Source of the DNA: Levilactobacillus acidifarinae DSM 19394 = JCM 15949
GTDB taxonomy: Bacteria > Bacillota > Bacilli > Lactobacillales > Lactobacillaceae
Reading direction: 5' to 3'
Assembly: GCF_001434835.1 (NCBI RefSeq)
Contig: NZ_AZDV01000005.1
Coordinates: 265,168 to 329,167, forward strand
DNA: 64,000 bases
In this document: piece after piece, positions 41,659-49,362 of the stretch
Layout: every line of letters starts with the position of its first letter
How positions within the stretch are numbered: the stretch's first letter is position 1
The notes under the pieces: model-generated
Told to the model about the DNA's origin: nothing
The model's input: only the letters and a program-made list of their open reading frames with translations
Databases searched by the model: none
Program-made: the position numbers and the translations under genes

Positions 41659-42458
41659 TACAGAAGCACCCTCCTTAGATGGTTACTGATCCCGTCAATC
41701 ACTAAAACCACGACTAGGGTCGCCAGGATGATCACGGCGGTGGCGCTGTAGTTGAATTCACCCAGTGACCGCTGGAGGTAGACCCCGATACCCCCAGCCC
41801 CCAGGTAACCTAAAACGGTGGAAGCCCGGACGTTAATTTCCAGTGTGTAGAGAAAGTAGCTGACGAACTGGTTAAGAATCTGGGGTAAAACGGCGTACCA
41901 GATGATGGTGACCTTGGTGGCCCCTACGGATTTAAGGGCCTCCAGGGGACCCATGTCGATGGTTTCGATGACTTCATAAAAAAGTTTTGACACCATGCCG
42001 AACGAAAAAATGGCTAAGGTAATCACGCCGGCCGTCGAGCCGATCCCGAAAATGGCGACGAAAATGGCAGCGAGCAACAGGTCGGGAAGCGTGCGGACCA
42101 AATCTAAGAAGAAGCGAATGAGTCCCCGTAATAGGCGGTTACCGACCAGATTGCTGGCGGCTAGTAGGGCGAACGGGACCGCCAGAACGGCCCCAATCGT
42201 GGTCCCCAAGACAGCCATCTGAATAGTTTCGTAAAGTGGTTGCAGGATTACGTGGAGGTAGGACCAGGCGGGATGGGACATCTGAACCAGTAACGCCAAG
42301 AACTGATCGATATTACTGAGAAAGGTCCCGAAGTTAGCCCCGGTCATCAGGGACGATAGGACTAATAAAACGGCTAATAGTAGAGTCCAACCGATGGCCG
42401 CCACGTGATAACGTTGGCGCCAAGGACGTTGGGGTAAAGCGGGGGTGGATTCAGTCAT
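41658..42458 (-). CDS. phnE: Phosphonate/phosphate-ester ABC transporter permease (first)
   Basis: This 266-aa PhnE-type permease carries the cytoplasmic coupling loop LEALKSVGATKVTIIWYAVLP and about six hydrophobic segments. AGGAGG lies 7 nt before the ATG. It is separated by 11 nt from phnC upstream and overlaps the second permease by one base. Two different PhnE genes in tandem indicate a heterodimeric pore. Confidence 0.93.
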   Translation of the reverse strand: MTESTPALPQRPWRQRYHVAAIGWTLLLAVLLVLSSLMTGANFGTFLSNIDQFLALLVQMSHPAWSYLHVILQPLYETIQMAVLGTTIGAVLAVPFALLAASNLVGNRLLRGLIRFFLDLVRTLPDLLLAAIFVAIFGIGSTAGVITLAIFSFGMVSKLFYEVIETIDMGPLEALKSVGATKVTIIWYAVLPQILNQFVSYFLYTLEINVRASTVLGYLGAGGIGVYLQRSLGEFNYSATAVIILATLVVVLVIDGISNHLRRVLL

Positions 42459-42469
42459 TGGGATACCTC

Positions 42470-43231
42470 CTAGTTGGCTTGGTAGATACGATCCAGGTCC
42501 GCCGTCGTGACGTTAGCAATGGGCTGATCGTAGACTAATTCACCGGCGCGCAGACCAATGATTCGGTCGGCGTACTGGCGGGCCAACGCGACGGAGTGTA
42601 AGTTTACGATGACCGTGATGTCGTCTTCGCGATTCAAGCGCTGGAGGGTATCCATGACGTCCTTAGTGGTCCTAGGATCTAGCGAGGCCACGGGCTCGTC
42701 GGCCAAGATGATCTTGGGGTCCTGCATGAGGGTGCGGGCAATGGCGACCCGTTGTTGTTGGCCACCGGAGAGTTCGTCGGCGCGAGTGAAAATTTTGGGT
42801 GTTAGGCTGACACGCTTTAGCGCTTGAATCGCGCGCTGTTTATCGGCGGCACTGAAGAGCCCCAGGACACACTTCCAGGTGGGGTAGTAGCCTACGAGAC
42901 CGGATAAGACGTTTCTTTCGACGCTGGCCCGGTTGACGAGGTTGAAGTTCTGAAAAATCATCCCGATGTGACACCGGAGTTGCCGCAAGGCTCGGCCTTT
43001 GTAGTCACTGATGGGTTCGTTGTCGATGCGAATCTCTCCCGATGAGATTTCGTGCATCCGGTTAATGGTTCGAAGTAGCGTACTCTTGCCGGCGCCGGAT
43101 AGGCCCACGACCACTAAAAATTGGCCGCGGGGGATTTCAAAATTGATGTCTTTTAAGCCGACGGTCCCGTTGGCGTAAATCTTGTTAACGTGATGAAAAG
43201 CGATAATTGGCTTGGTTGATGTAGCTTGCAT
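42470..43231 (-). CDS. phnC: Phosphonate/phosphate-ester ABC transporter ATP-binding protein
   Basis: This 253-aa ATPase has Walker [10 protein letters not shown], the signature LSGGQQQR, Walker [12 protein letters not shown] and the switch His in VNLHS. The PhnC type is indicated by the neighbouring PhnE and PhnD genes. The start is ATG 43231, with GAGGGGG about 10 nt upstream; a GTG seven codons earlier overlaps that site. An inter-gene hairpin separates it from phnD. Confidence 0.93.
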   Translation of the reverse strand: MQATSTKPIIAFHHVNKIYANGTVGLKDINFEIPRGQFLVVVGLSGAGKSTLLRTINRMHEISSGEIRIDNEPISDYKGRALRQLRCHIGMIFQNFNLVNRASVERNVLSGLVGYYPTWKCVLGLFSAADKQRAIQALKRVSLTPKIFTRADELSGGQQQRVAIARTLMQDPKIILADEPVASLDPRTTKDVMDTLQRLNREDDITVIVNLHSVALARQYADRIIGLRAGELVYDQPIANVTTADLDRIYQAN

Positions 43232-43274
43232 GGTTGTTTTCCCCCTCGTCACCGGGCTGGGTGACTGGATTTGC

Positions 43275-43316
43275 CAAAAAAGTAGCCAAGGCCCGTGTTG
43301 TCCTTCGCTACTTTTA
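43275..43316 (-). terminator. Partial terminator / attenuator between phnD and phnC
   Basis: Minus strand AAAAGTAGCGAAGG pairs with CCTTGGCTACTTTT (one mismatch), followed by TT. It lies inside the operon, so it likely lowers expression of the transporter core relative to the binding protein. Confidence 0.7.
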
Positions 43317-43330
43317 GTGATGACGCGTGC

Positions 43331-44284
43331 TTACTTGTTCAGTTGGGCGGCCTTTTTGTCGTACTGACGGATAATGTCAAAGTTGCTGTCTTTAGAGTCG
43401 GTGTAATTTTCGTGACCGTAAACGCTGGAAATGATGGCGTGACCTTGCTTAGTTTTGGCGATGGCCTTAAAGGCAGCGGCGACCTTCTTTTGCCATTTAG
43501 CGTTCATATCCCCACGCACCGTGATGGTGTCGTTAGGAATCTTGTTGGTCGTGTAGATTGGAACGACCTTACTCATGATATCCGGTGCGTCCTTCTTCAC
43601 AATGTTCCGAGCCCCTTGGAAGACGAAAGCGGCGTCGGTGTTCTTGTTGTAGACCGATAAGACCCCTTGGTCGTGACCCTTGACCTGGACCGTCTTGATG
43701 CCGTCCTTGTTGATGTTGACACCGTGTTCCATCATTTCAACGGCGGGATAAATCCAGCCGGAGGTTGAGGTCGTGTCTTGCACGGCAATCTTCTTGCCCT
43801 TCAAGTCCTTAATCGACTTGATGCCGCTATCTTTACGGACCAGGATCTGGGAGCGGTAATAGTTAACCATTTCTTTGGTGGCTTGGTCGTTAGGCTCCTT
43901 GAGGCCGTAACGTTCGGCCTGTAACAGAACCTTATCGTGGTACTGTTTGTGAGCTAAGACGTAGGCGTCAGGTGGCAGGAAACCCACGTCGACTTTCTTG
44001 GAGCCCATGGCTTCGACAATCGTGTTGTAGTCGGTCGAAACGCTGACTTTCACGGGAATTCCAAGTTGTTTCTTCAAAAGACCTTCCAAAGGCTTGGCCT
44101 TGGCCTCTAACGTGCTGGCGTTTTGCGAGGGAACAAACTCAACGGTCAGCTGCTTGGGGGTGTAACCAGCGGAACTGGAAGAACTGGTCGAACTAGTAGC
44201 CTTACCGCACCCGAATAGGGTTAGGGGTAACGCAACTAGAGCGAGACCGAGTACCAGCCGTTTCGCATTGCCGTGCAAATGCAT
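43331..44284 (-). CDS. phnD: Phosphonate-type ABC transporter substrate-binding lipoprotein
   Basis: This 317-aa binding protein has a lipoprotein signal peptide (LVLGLALVALPLTLFGC, lipobox LFGC) and a Ser-rich tether. The PhnD fold follows: LTVEFVPSQNASTLEAKAK, DVGFLPPDAYVLA and KIAVQDTTSTSGWIYPA. The conserved pattern binds a phosphate or phosphonate group. The start is ATG 44284, with GGAGG 10 nt upstream. As no C-P lyase genes are present and the operon ends with a nucleotidase, phosphate esters may be the real ligand (inference). Confidence 0.92.
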   Translation of the reverse strand: MHLHGNAKRLVLGLALVALPLTLFGCGKATSSTSSSSSAGYTPKQLTVEFVPSQNASTLEAKAKPLEGLLKKQLGIPVKVSVSTDYNTIVEAMGSKKVDVGFLPPDAYVLAHKQYHDKVLLQAERYGLKEPNDQATKEMVNYYRSQILVRKDSGIKSIKDLKGKKIAVQDTTSTSGWIYPAVEMMEHGVNINKDGIKTVQVKGHDQGVLSVYNKNTDAAFVFQGARNIVKKDAPDIMSKVVPIYTTNKIPNDTITVRGDMNAKWQKKVAAAFKAIAKTKQGHAIISSVYGHENYTDSKDSNFDIIRQYDKKAAQLNK

Positions 44285-44560
44285 ATGACTCACTCCTCCG
44301 AATATGTAATGGATAACTTGATTCCTGTTAATTCTAGCAAAAAGGCGAACGATTACAACGATATTGGCCTATAAATTAAACAATTAACGGCAATAAAAGT
44401 TTTAATAATAACGTTTCTTCAATATAATGGCCTAAAATCCGATGATTTAAAAACGCTTGATATAAAAATAATTATTTTAGAGGATAACGCAAATTTCAAC
44501 TGGGTTGGGCGACAACGTGGTCTAAGTTTTGGGCCCCGAGAAACATTAATTCGTTAAACA
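44285..44560. promoter_or_regulatory. Promoter region of the phn operon
   Basis: An AT-rich, non-coding stretch. On the minus strand a plausible promoter is TTGTAA, about 16 bp, TAGAAT (plus approximately 44332-44360). No convincing Pho-box repeat was identified by eye. No open frame stands out. Confidence 0.4.
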
Positions 44561-44562
44561 GC

Positions 44563-44605
44563 AAAAACGACAATTACTCCCAGGTCGGGAATAATTGTCG
44601 CTTTT
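44563..44605 (-). terminator. Terminator of the degenerate SDR gene
   Basis: AAAACGACAATTA and TAATTGTCGCTTTT form a long stem, with CTCCC/GGGA inside, just after the stop codon. Confidence 0.85.
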
Positions 44606-44641
44606 AACGTAATCAGTCTTTTCGTTTGACCTGAAAAGCGA

Positions 44642-45301
44642 TCAAGTGGTTGGGATCACGAAGGCGTGACCGTTCGGATGACTAGTCTGAGTAGTTGTTG
44701 CCAAATAACGAATAGTTTGCTGAAGTGGTTTGGCTCGGGCAACGTCCGGATCTTGATGCGTCTGATCGGCGTTTAAGTGCACCTGGACCGTGTTAACGCG
44801 GACGTCGGTGCCGCGAAGCCCCTGGATGGTCGTTTGAGTCCAATCATGAAGTTGGGTGATCAGTTGCTGGTCCGGCGCATCGGGCTGAGCCGTCAAGACG
44901 TTGACGATACTTCCGTGAAATTGGTGGCGCATGATGGCGACGGCCGCCGTGGTTCCCCAAACAACGCGGCGTTGGGTGCGTTCAAAGTAAGCCGAATAGG
45001 CGTCGGTGTGGTCCTGCCAATCCCGTGGTTGATCGTTAATCCCCGGGATGTTAACCAGGACGTCGAGACGATTATAGGTGGTGATGACCTGGCGAATCAC
45101 GCGTCGCCAGTCAGCCTGACGGGTCACGTCCAGCATCAGATGGTGAACGTTAGGCCCGAGTTCTTGGGCCAACGCGGGTCCCCGACTGACGTCCAGGTCG
45201 GCGAGAATCACAGTCGCCCCCTGAGCACTAAAGTCGGTCGCACAGACACTCCCCATGTTCTGTGTTCCGTTAGCAATTAGAATAACCGGTTGATGTTGCA
45301 T
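44642..45301 (-). CDS. SDR-fold protein with degenerate active site
   Basis: This 219-aa protein keeps the Rossmann layout of a short-chain dehydrogenase: ILIANGTQNMGS at the dinucleotide position, VILADLDVSRG, LMLDVT and LDVLVNIPG. Key positions are altered: NNAG is replaced by NIPG, the Ser strand reads IVNVLTAQ, and I find no Tyr-x3-Lys pair where it should be. It may bind a nucleotide or serve as a regulator rather than reduce a substrate. GGGGAGG precedes an ATG-ATG pair; the second (45301) has the better spacing of 8 nt. Confidence 0.7.
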   Translation of the reverse strand: MQHQPVILIANGTQNMGSVCATDFSAQGATVILADLDVSRGPALAQELGPNVHHLMLDVTRQADWRRVIRQVITTYNRLDVLVNIPGINDQPRDWQDHTDAYSAYFERTQRRVVWGTTAAVAIMRHQFHGSIVNVLTAQPDAPDQQLITQLHDWTQTTIQGLRGTDVRVNTVQVHLNADQTHQDPDVARAKPLQQTIRYLATTTQTSHPNGHAFVIPTT

Positions 45302-45543
45302 CATAAATTCCTCCCCCACAGAAATCCAGTGATCCAATAAGTCTAGTTTAGTGTAACGGGGAACAAAAAGGGAACCGATGACGGTCGCTTCGGTGGGTTA
45401 ATTAATTAATGTTATGAGATAGAAATCATTTATGGCCTAAAGAAGAGGTTATCTTTGGGGCCGTGACCCCGGTTGGTGTTAGGGTCACAGTGCCGCTAAA
45501 GCTCGCAACGGGTACAGATCGATGCAGTCAGGACGATCAACCT
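45302..45543. other. Intergenic region upstream of the degenerate SDR
   Basis: No gene-like frame was found. It holds the presumed minus-strand promoter of the SDR-like gene and TTAATTAATTAA-type AT tracts (about 45400). Nothing else supportable. Confidence 0.3.
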
Positions 45544-45573
45544 AAAAAGGGCAGCCGCGAACTGGCGGCTGCC
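45544..45573 (-). terminator. Terminator downstream of deoR
   Basis: Minus strand GGCAGCCGC and GCGGCTGCC flank a short loop, followed by CTTTTT. It lies about 100 nt past the deoR stop. Confidence 0.7.
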
Positions 45574-45676
45574 TGGTTATTACTAACCATTAAATTTAAG
45601 GAATATTAGGCGTCCCGGCAACGTTTAAGGCGTTAATTGTGCCTTGAGAAATTTGGCCGGGCTATCGAATGATTAA

Positions 45677-46618
45677 TTATAACTTTAATAATTGTTTGGC
45701 GACCGCCTGATCGACAATCAACACGTTCGCGTATTTTCCTAACAACGCTGCGTGGATGGCCCGCAGTTTGGGTTCGCCGCCGGCAATTAGGACCGCGTAT
45801 TTTTGGGTGCCAAGATGGCTCAAGGGAAGGGCCACGGTCCGTTGGTCGAGCTGGGGGTCGGCAATCTCACCGCTGGCGGTGATGTAGTGTGACAAGATGT
45901 CCCCCACGGCGTCGCGCTGCAGGGTGGTTATCTGGTCGGCCGTGAGGTAGCCGGAACGAAAGAGTAGGGCGTCGTTGCGCGTCGTCCCGACGGTGAATAG
46001 CGCAATGTCGGCTTGATAGCCCGTCTGCACAACACGCTGAATAAAGGGATCGTGTAAGGCAGCGGCCTTGACCTGCGCGTCGTCAAAGACTAAGGGGAGC
46101 GGTAATAGACGTGCTTGGGTGTGAAAGGCGTGGTTGAATTGCTGGGTAATTTCGGCGGAGTAGTTGGTTTCCGCCGAATTGGTCAAACTGCCCTTTAGTT
46201 GAACCAGTTGCACGTCTTGGGCTTGACTGGCGTGCAGGTGTTGGGCCACGGCCAGCATGGTATGGCCCCAATTAAGACCGATCGTCATCCCCGTGGTCAC
46301 GATGGTGTCGAGGTAGTCGGCGGCCACCGCGCCCAGGTGGTCCCGAATCCCCGCTTCGTCATGGTTGACCTGTTGGGCGATGACCACGTCTTTTAGGTGA
46401 TACTTTTCTTTGAGGGCCTGCTGTAGCTTAGCGCCATCGGTAAAGGGATCGTTGATTTGAACCGTGACGATGCCAGTGTCGCGCGCGAGTTGCAGGGATT
46501 TAGCCACCGTGGGGCGGGACAGATTCATTTTTTTAGCGATTTCAATCTGGCTGAGGTTGTCTTGGTAATAGTACCGGCTGACCGCTAGCAGTCGTTCCGT
46601 TTGTTTATGAGAGAGCAT
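45677..46618 (-). CDS. deoR: SorC-family sugar-binding regulator, probable DeoR
   Basis: This 313-aa protein has an N-terminal helix-turn-helix (LSQIEIAKKMNLSRPTVAKSL, about residues 22-42) and the large sugar-phosphate-binding domain of the SorC family, which includes Bacillus DeoR. It is divergent from deoC with 147 bp between, and direct repeats of TTTACATTTGT lie between them. That supports the deoR assignment: it probably represses deoC until deoxyribose 5-phosphate is bound. The start ATG at 46618 has GGAGG 9 nt upstream. Confidence 0.85.
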   Translation of the reverse strand: MLSHKQTERLLAVSRYYYQDNLSQIEIAKKMNLSRPTVAKSLQLARDTGIVTVQINDPFTDGAKLQQALKEKYHLKDVVIAQQVNHDEAGIRDHLGAVAADYLDTIVTTGMTIGLNWGHTMLAVAQHLHASQAQDVQLVQLKGSLTNSAETNYSAEITQQFNHAFHTQARLLPLPLVFDDAQVKAAALHDPFIQRVVQTGYQADIALFTVGTTRNDALLFRSGYLTADQITTLQRDAVGDILSHYITASGEIADPQLDQRTVALPLSHLGTQKYAVLIAGGEPKLRAIHAALLGKYANVLIVDQAVAKQLLKL

Positions 46619-46670
46619 CGCGTGATTCCTCCGTCTGTAAGTTGTCATTATTCTACCACAGAAATCTAAT

Positions 46671-46707
46671 TTTACATTTGTTATTTTTATATCTTTACAT
46701 TTGTAAA
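46671..46707. promoter_or_regulatory. Putative DeoR operator repeats
   Basis: TTTACATTTGT occurs at 46671-46681 and again at 46694-46704, 23 bp apart. The second copy extends into a perfect palindrome TTTACA-TT-TGTAAA (46694-46707). It lies in the deoR/deoC divergent region. Confidence 0.65.
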
Positions 46708-46765
46708 AATACGTGTTAAATTAAGCGTGTTGAAAAAATCACATCATAGAAATGGGGACTTACCA

Positions 46766-47416
46766 ATGAGTTTAAACCAATACATCGATCACACCTTGTT
46801 AGCACCCGAAGCCACGCAGGCCGACGTGGACCAAATTATCCGCGAAGCCAAGGAAAATAATTTTTGCTCCGTCATGTTGAACCCGTACTGGGTCAGCTAT
46901 GCGCACGCCCAATTGAAGGACACCGACGTGAACACGGACACCGTGATTGGTTTTCCGCTGGGGGCCAATACCACGGCCATTAAAGTTGCCGAAGCCACGC
47001 AGGCCATTGCCGACGGGGTCGACGAAATCGACGTGGTGATGAACATTGGCGAGTTTAAAGGGGGCCACGATGACCTAGTCAAGCAGGATCTAGCGGCCGT
47101 CATCAAGACGGGGCACGACCACCACAAGCTGGTTAAGGTCATCATCGAAACGGCATTGTTGACGGATCAAGAGATCACGCGGGCGTCTGAATTAGTGGCC
47201 GCTGTTGGGGCCGAATACGTCAAGACCTCGACCGGTTTTTCTACGCGTGGGGCGCAGGTCAACGACGTGGTGCTGATGAAGCAGGCCGTCGGGGACCGGA
47301 TCAAGGTCAAGGCATCCGGTGGGGTCCACACCAAAGAAGAGGCCGAAGCCATGATTGCGGCCGGGGCCTCGCGGTTAGGGACGAGTTCTGGCATGAAGGT
47401 TATTGGCAAAGCTTAG
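46766..47416 (+). CDS. deoC: Deoxyribose-phosphate aldolase
   Basis: This 216-aa class I aldolase splits 2-deoxyribose 5-phosphate into acetaldehyde and glyceraldehyde 3-phosphate. The Schiff-base lysine is in [12 protein letters not shown] second conserved Lys is in VKASGGVH, and the Asp pair is in VDEIDVVMN. The ATG at 46766 ([10 protein letters not shown]) matches the family start. It stands alone after the DeoR sites, with no other deo genes in the window. It ends at a strong terminator. Confidence 0.95.
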   Translation: MSLNQYIDHTLLAPEATQADVDQIIREAKENNFCSVMLNPYWVSYAHAQLKDTDVNTDTVIGFPLGANTTAIKVAEATQAIADGVDEIDVVMNIGEFKGGHDDLVKQDLAAVIKTGHDHHKLVKVIIETALLTDQEITRASELVAAVGAEYVKTSTGFSTRGAQVNDVVLMKQAVGDRIKVKASGGVHTKEEAEAMIAAGASRLGTSSGMKVIGKA

Positions 47417-47455
47417 CCGGCCGATGATTCTAATCGAGTGAGCCTAAATTTTACT

Positions 47456-47496
47456 AAAAACACGTTCTTCCGGTACCGGGGAAGAGCGTGTTTTGG
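47456..47496 (+). terminator. Terminator of deoC
   Basis: AAAACACGTTCTTCC pairs with GGAAGAGCGTGTTTT (one mismatch) around a short loop. Confidence 0.85.
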
Positions 47497-47537
47497 TGTG
47501 GTCAAAAAGGAATCATTGAATTTTTGGGCCAAATCCC

Positions 47538-47568
47538 TTGCCTTGAAGTAACTAGAAGGCTGTAGGAT
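47538..47568 (+). promoter_or_regulatory. MerR-type promoter with 19-bp spacer, merR gene itself
   Basis: TTGCCT (47538-47543) and TAGGAT (47563-47568) are separated by 19 bp. A 19-bp dyad CCTTNNAGTNACTNNAAGG fills the spacer and the -35 end. This is the autoregulatory site expected for the downstream MerR-family gene. Confidence 0.72.
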
Positions 47569-47605
47569 AGGAATTATTCGATTAGGCTTAAAAGGAGACT
47601 TGACC

Positions 47606-48016
47606 ATGAATATTAAAGAAGCGAGTTTAAAAACGGGTGTATCCGTAGCGGCGATTCGGTACTACGAAAAGGAGGGGTTGATTCCGTCAATCGACCGTTC
47701 CGAGGCCGGTAACCGGATCATTGACGAACGCATTTTACGACGGATTCGGTTTGTGATTCAGATGCGTTCGGTCGGGATGAGCATTGAGAACCTCCGGCGC
47801 TATAGTCAACTATTCGATGCGCAGGAGGACAATACCGCTGAACAAATTGCGTTGTTAAAGGAACAACTCGACGTGATGGCAGAAAAACGCGACGACTTAC
47901 AGGCCGCCATCGACCACCTGACTTATAAACTGGCGCACTTCGAGGACCACATGCGACCGTCTGAGGACGAACTCCGGGCTTTGGAACGGCAACACCCAGT
48001 GAAGAACGATCACTAA
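47606..48016 (+). CDS. MerR family transcriptional regulator
   Basis: This 136-aa regulator has the MerR helix-turn-helix and wing (MNIKEASLKTGVSVAAIRYY, then EKEGLIPSIDRSEAGNR), a second helix pair and a C-terminal dimerisation coiled coil (LLKEQLDVMAEKRDDLQAAID). No Cys is present in the C-terminal part, so it is not a classic metal sensor of the CueR/MerR type. It likely senses an organic electrophile or redox state. It is convergent with an SDR gene. AAAGGAG is 8 nt before ATG 47606. Confidence 0.9.
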   Translation: MNIKEASLKTGVSVAAIRYYEKEGLIPSIDRSEAGNRIIDERILRRIRFVIQMRSVGMSIENLRRYSQLFDAQEDNTAEQIALLKEQLDVMAEKRDDLQAAIDHLTYKLAHFEDHMRPSEDELRALERQHPVKNDH

Positions 48017-48104
48017 TTAGGTGTTGCGTAACGTGGGCATTAAGCTCCCGAGGGGGCGGATAAGGGGCGTTTTTGACGTTGGTTTTGACCTTGATAACGA
48101 GACG

Positions 48105-48142
48105 AAAAAACTCACGAGCCGTTGAGAACTCGTGAGCTTTTT
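48105..48142. terminator. Bidirectional terminator, merR / SDR
   Basis: CTCACGAG and CTCGTGAG stem with A/T runs on both sides between the convergent genes. Confidence 0.85.
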
Positions 48143-48161
48143 TAGAAGTTGATTTTGGACG

Positions 48162-48902
48162 TTAGTTTTGTTGTACCGTGGGCCGCAACAAAATCTCGTC
48201 GATGCCGACGTTTTCGGGTTGGTCGATGGCGTAGAGCACGGCGTTGGCCAAGTCGTCGGGACTCAGACCAATGCTTTCCTCACGTTGGCGGGCCTTTTTC
48301 TGCAATTCGGGATCACCCACGGACTTCCACAAGCCCGTGTTGACGTTGCCCGGAGAGACCATGGTCGACCGGATCATGTTCGGGCCTTCCTCCTGGCGTA
48401 AGGCGTCCATGATGGCGCGCAGGGCGAACTTAGTCCCCGAATAGATTGCGGCGTTCGGGTTGATCACGTGACCGGCGTTGGAGTCCGTGGCGATGAAGTG
48501 TCCAAAGCCTTGTTTCTTCATGATGGGTAGCGCCGCGGCAATCCCGTAGAGAACGCCCATGACGTTGATCTGGAAGGCGGCTTCCCAGTCGGCTACTTTC
48601 AAATCCTTCAGGGGCGAATTGGGCATGATCCCGGCGTTGTTATACATCACGTCGATTTGACCGTAGTGGGCTTCGGCCGCGTCCACGAATTGCTGAACGG
48701 AGTCCTTTTGGGTCACATCGACCAGGTGGTAAGCGGCTTCGCCCCCGGCGGCCTGAATGTCACTCACTAATGCCTTGAGTTTTTCTTCGCGTCGCGCTCC
48801 CACGAAGAGCTTCGCGCCGTGGGCCGCCAACTTTTTGGCGGTTGCCGCGCCGATTCCCGAAGAGGCGCCCGCAATGACAACAACTTTTCCTTTAACAGCC
48901 AT
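48162..48902 (-). CDS. Classical SDR oxidoreductase (third gene of the MFS-HIT-SDR operon)
   Basis: This 246-aa short-chain dehydrogenase has GASSGIG at the dinucleotide loop, NNAG, the catalytic Ser in IATDSNAG-type context and YSGTKFA with the Tyr-x3-Lys pair. The C-terminal VSPGNVNTGL is typical of YdfG/clavaldehyde-reductase-like SDRs acting on 3-hydroxy acids or aldehydes. The ATG at 48902 gives MAVKGKVVVIAGASSG; an in-frame extension upstream overlaps the HIT gene. Only 17 nt separate it from the HIT gene, so they are co-transcribed. Confidence 0.9.
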   Translation of the reverse strand: MAVKGKVVVIAGASSGIGAATAKKLAAHGAKLFVGARREEKLKALVSDIQAAGGEAAYHLVDVTQKDSVQQFVDAAEAHYGQIDVMYNNAGIMPNSPLKDLKVADWEAAFQINVMGVLYGIAAALPIMKKQGFGHFIATDSNAGHVINPNAAIYSGTKFALRAIMDALRQEEGPNMIRSTMVSPGNVNTGLWKSVGDPELQKKARQREESIGLSPDDLANAVLYAIDQPENVGIDEILLRPTVQQN

Positions 48903-48919
48903 GAAAAAGATCTCCTTTG

Positions 48920-49348
48920 TTATAAGTTTTTCCGTAATGCAGCAATAATTTCGCGGTAGCTGGTGTCGCTTAGCAGCACCGGGTCGGCGGGATTGTTCAC
49001 GAAAGCATCGTTCCAATCCGCGTCCGTTGGTTGCTTGGGCACCACGTGTACGTGTAAGTGTGACACGGTGTCCCCGTAAGTGGCGTAGTTGATTTTCGCC
49101 GGATGAAAGGCTAACGCCACGGCGTGCGCCGCGTGGGCCACGTCGTCGTAGAATTCTTGGCGTTCGGTTTCGTTGAGTTGGTAGGGTTCGTCAACGTGCC
49201 AGTTGAGAACCACGGCGATACGGCCCCGGTGGGTCTGGTCGCGGCTAAGATAAACGGTGGCGACGTGCAGTGGCGCCACCAGAATGTAGTTCGCCGCTAA
49301 TTTGGCGTTGCGCGTGCAGTAAAAACAATCTTCTTGATAACGAGTCAT
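48920..49348 (-). CDS. HIT family protein
   Basis: This 142-aa protein has the histidine triad HLHVHVVP (about residues 97-104) and the N-terminal CFYC pair seen in zinc-containing HIT proteins. HIT enzymes hydrolyse or transfer nucleotidyl groups, such as nucleoside 5'-phosphoramidates or dinucleoside polyphosphates. It lies between an MFS transporter gene (14 nt upstream) and an SDR gene (17 nt downstream), an unusual place for a HIT gene. AAGGAAGG precedes the ATG. Confidence 0.9.
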   Translation of the reverse strand: MTRYQEDCFYCTRNAKLAANYILVAPLHVATVYLSRDQTHRGRIAVVLNWHVDEPYQLNETERQEFYDDVAHAAHAVALAFHPAKINYATYGDTVSHLHVHVVPKQPTDADWNDAFVNNPADPVLLSDTSYREIIAALRKNL

Positions 49349-49362
49349 TTAAAAGGCCTTCC

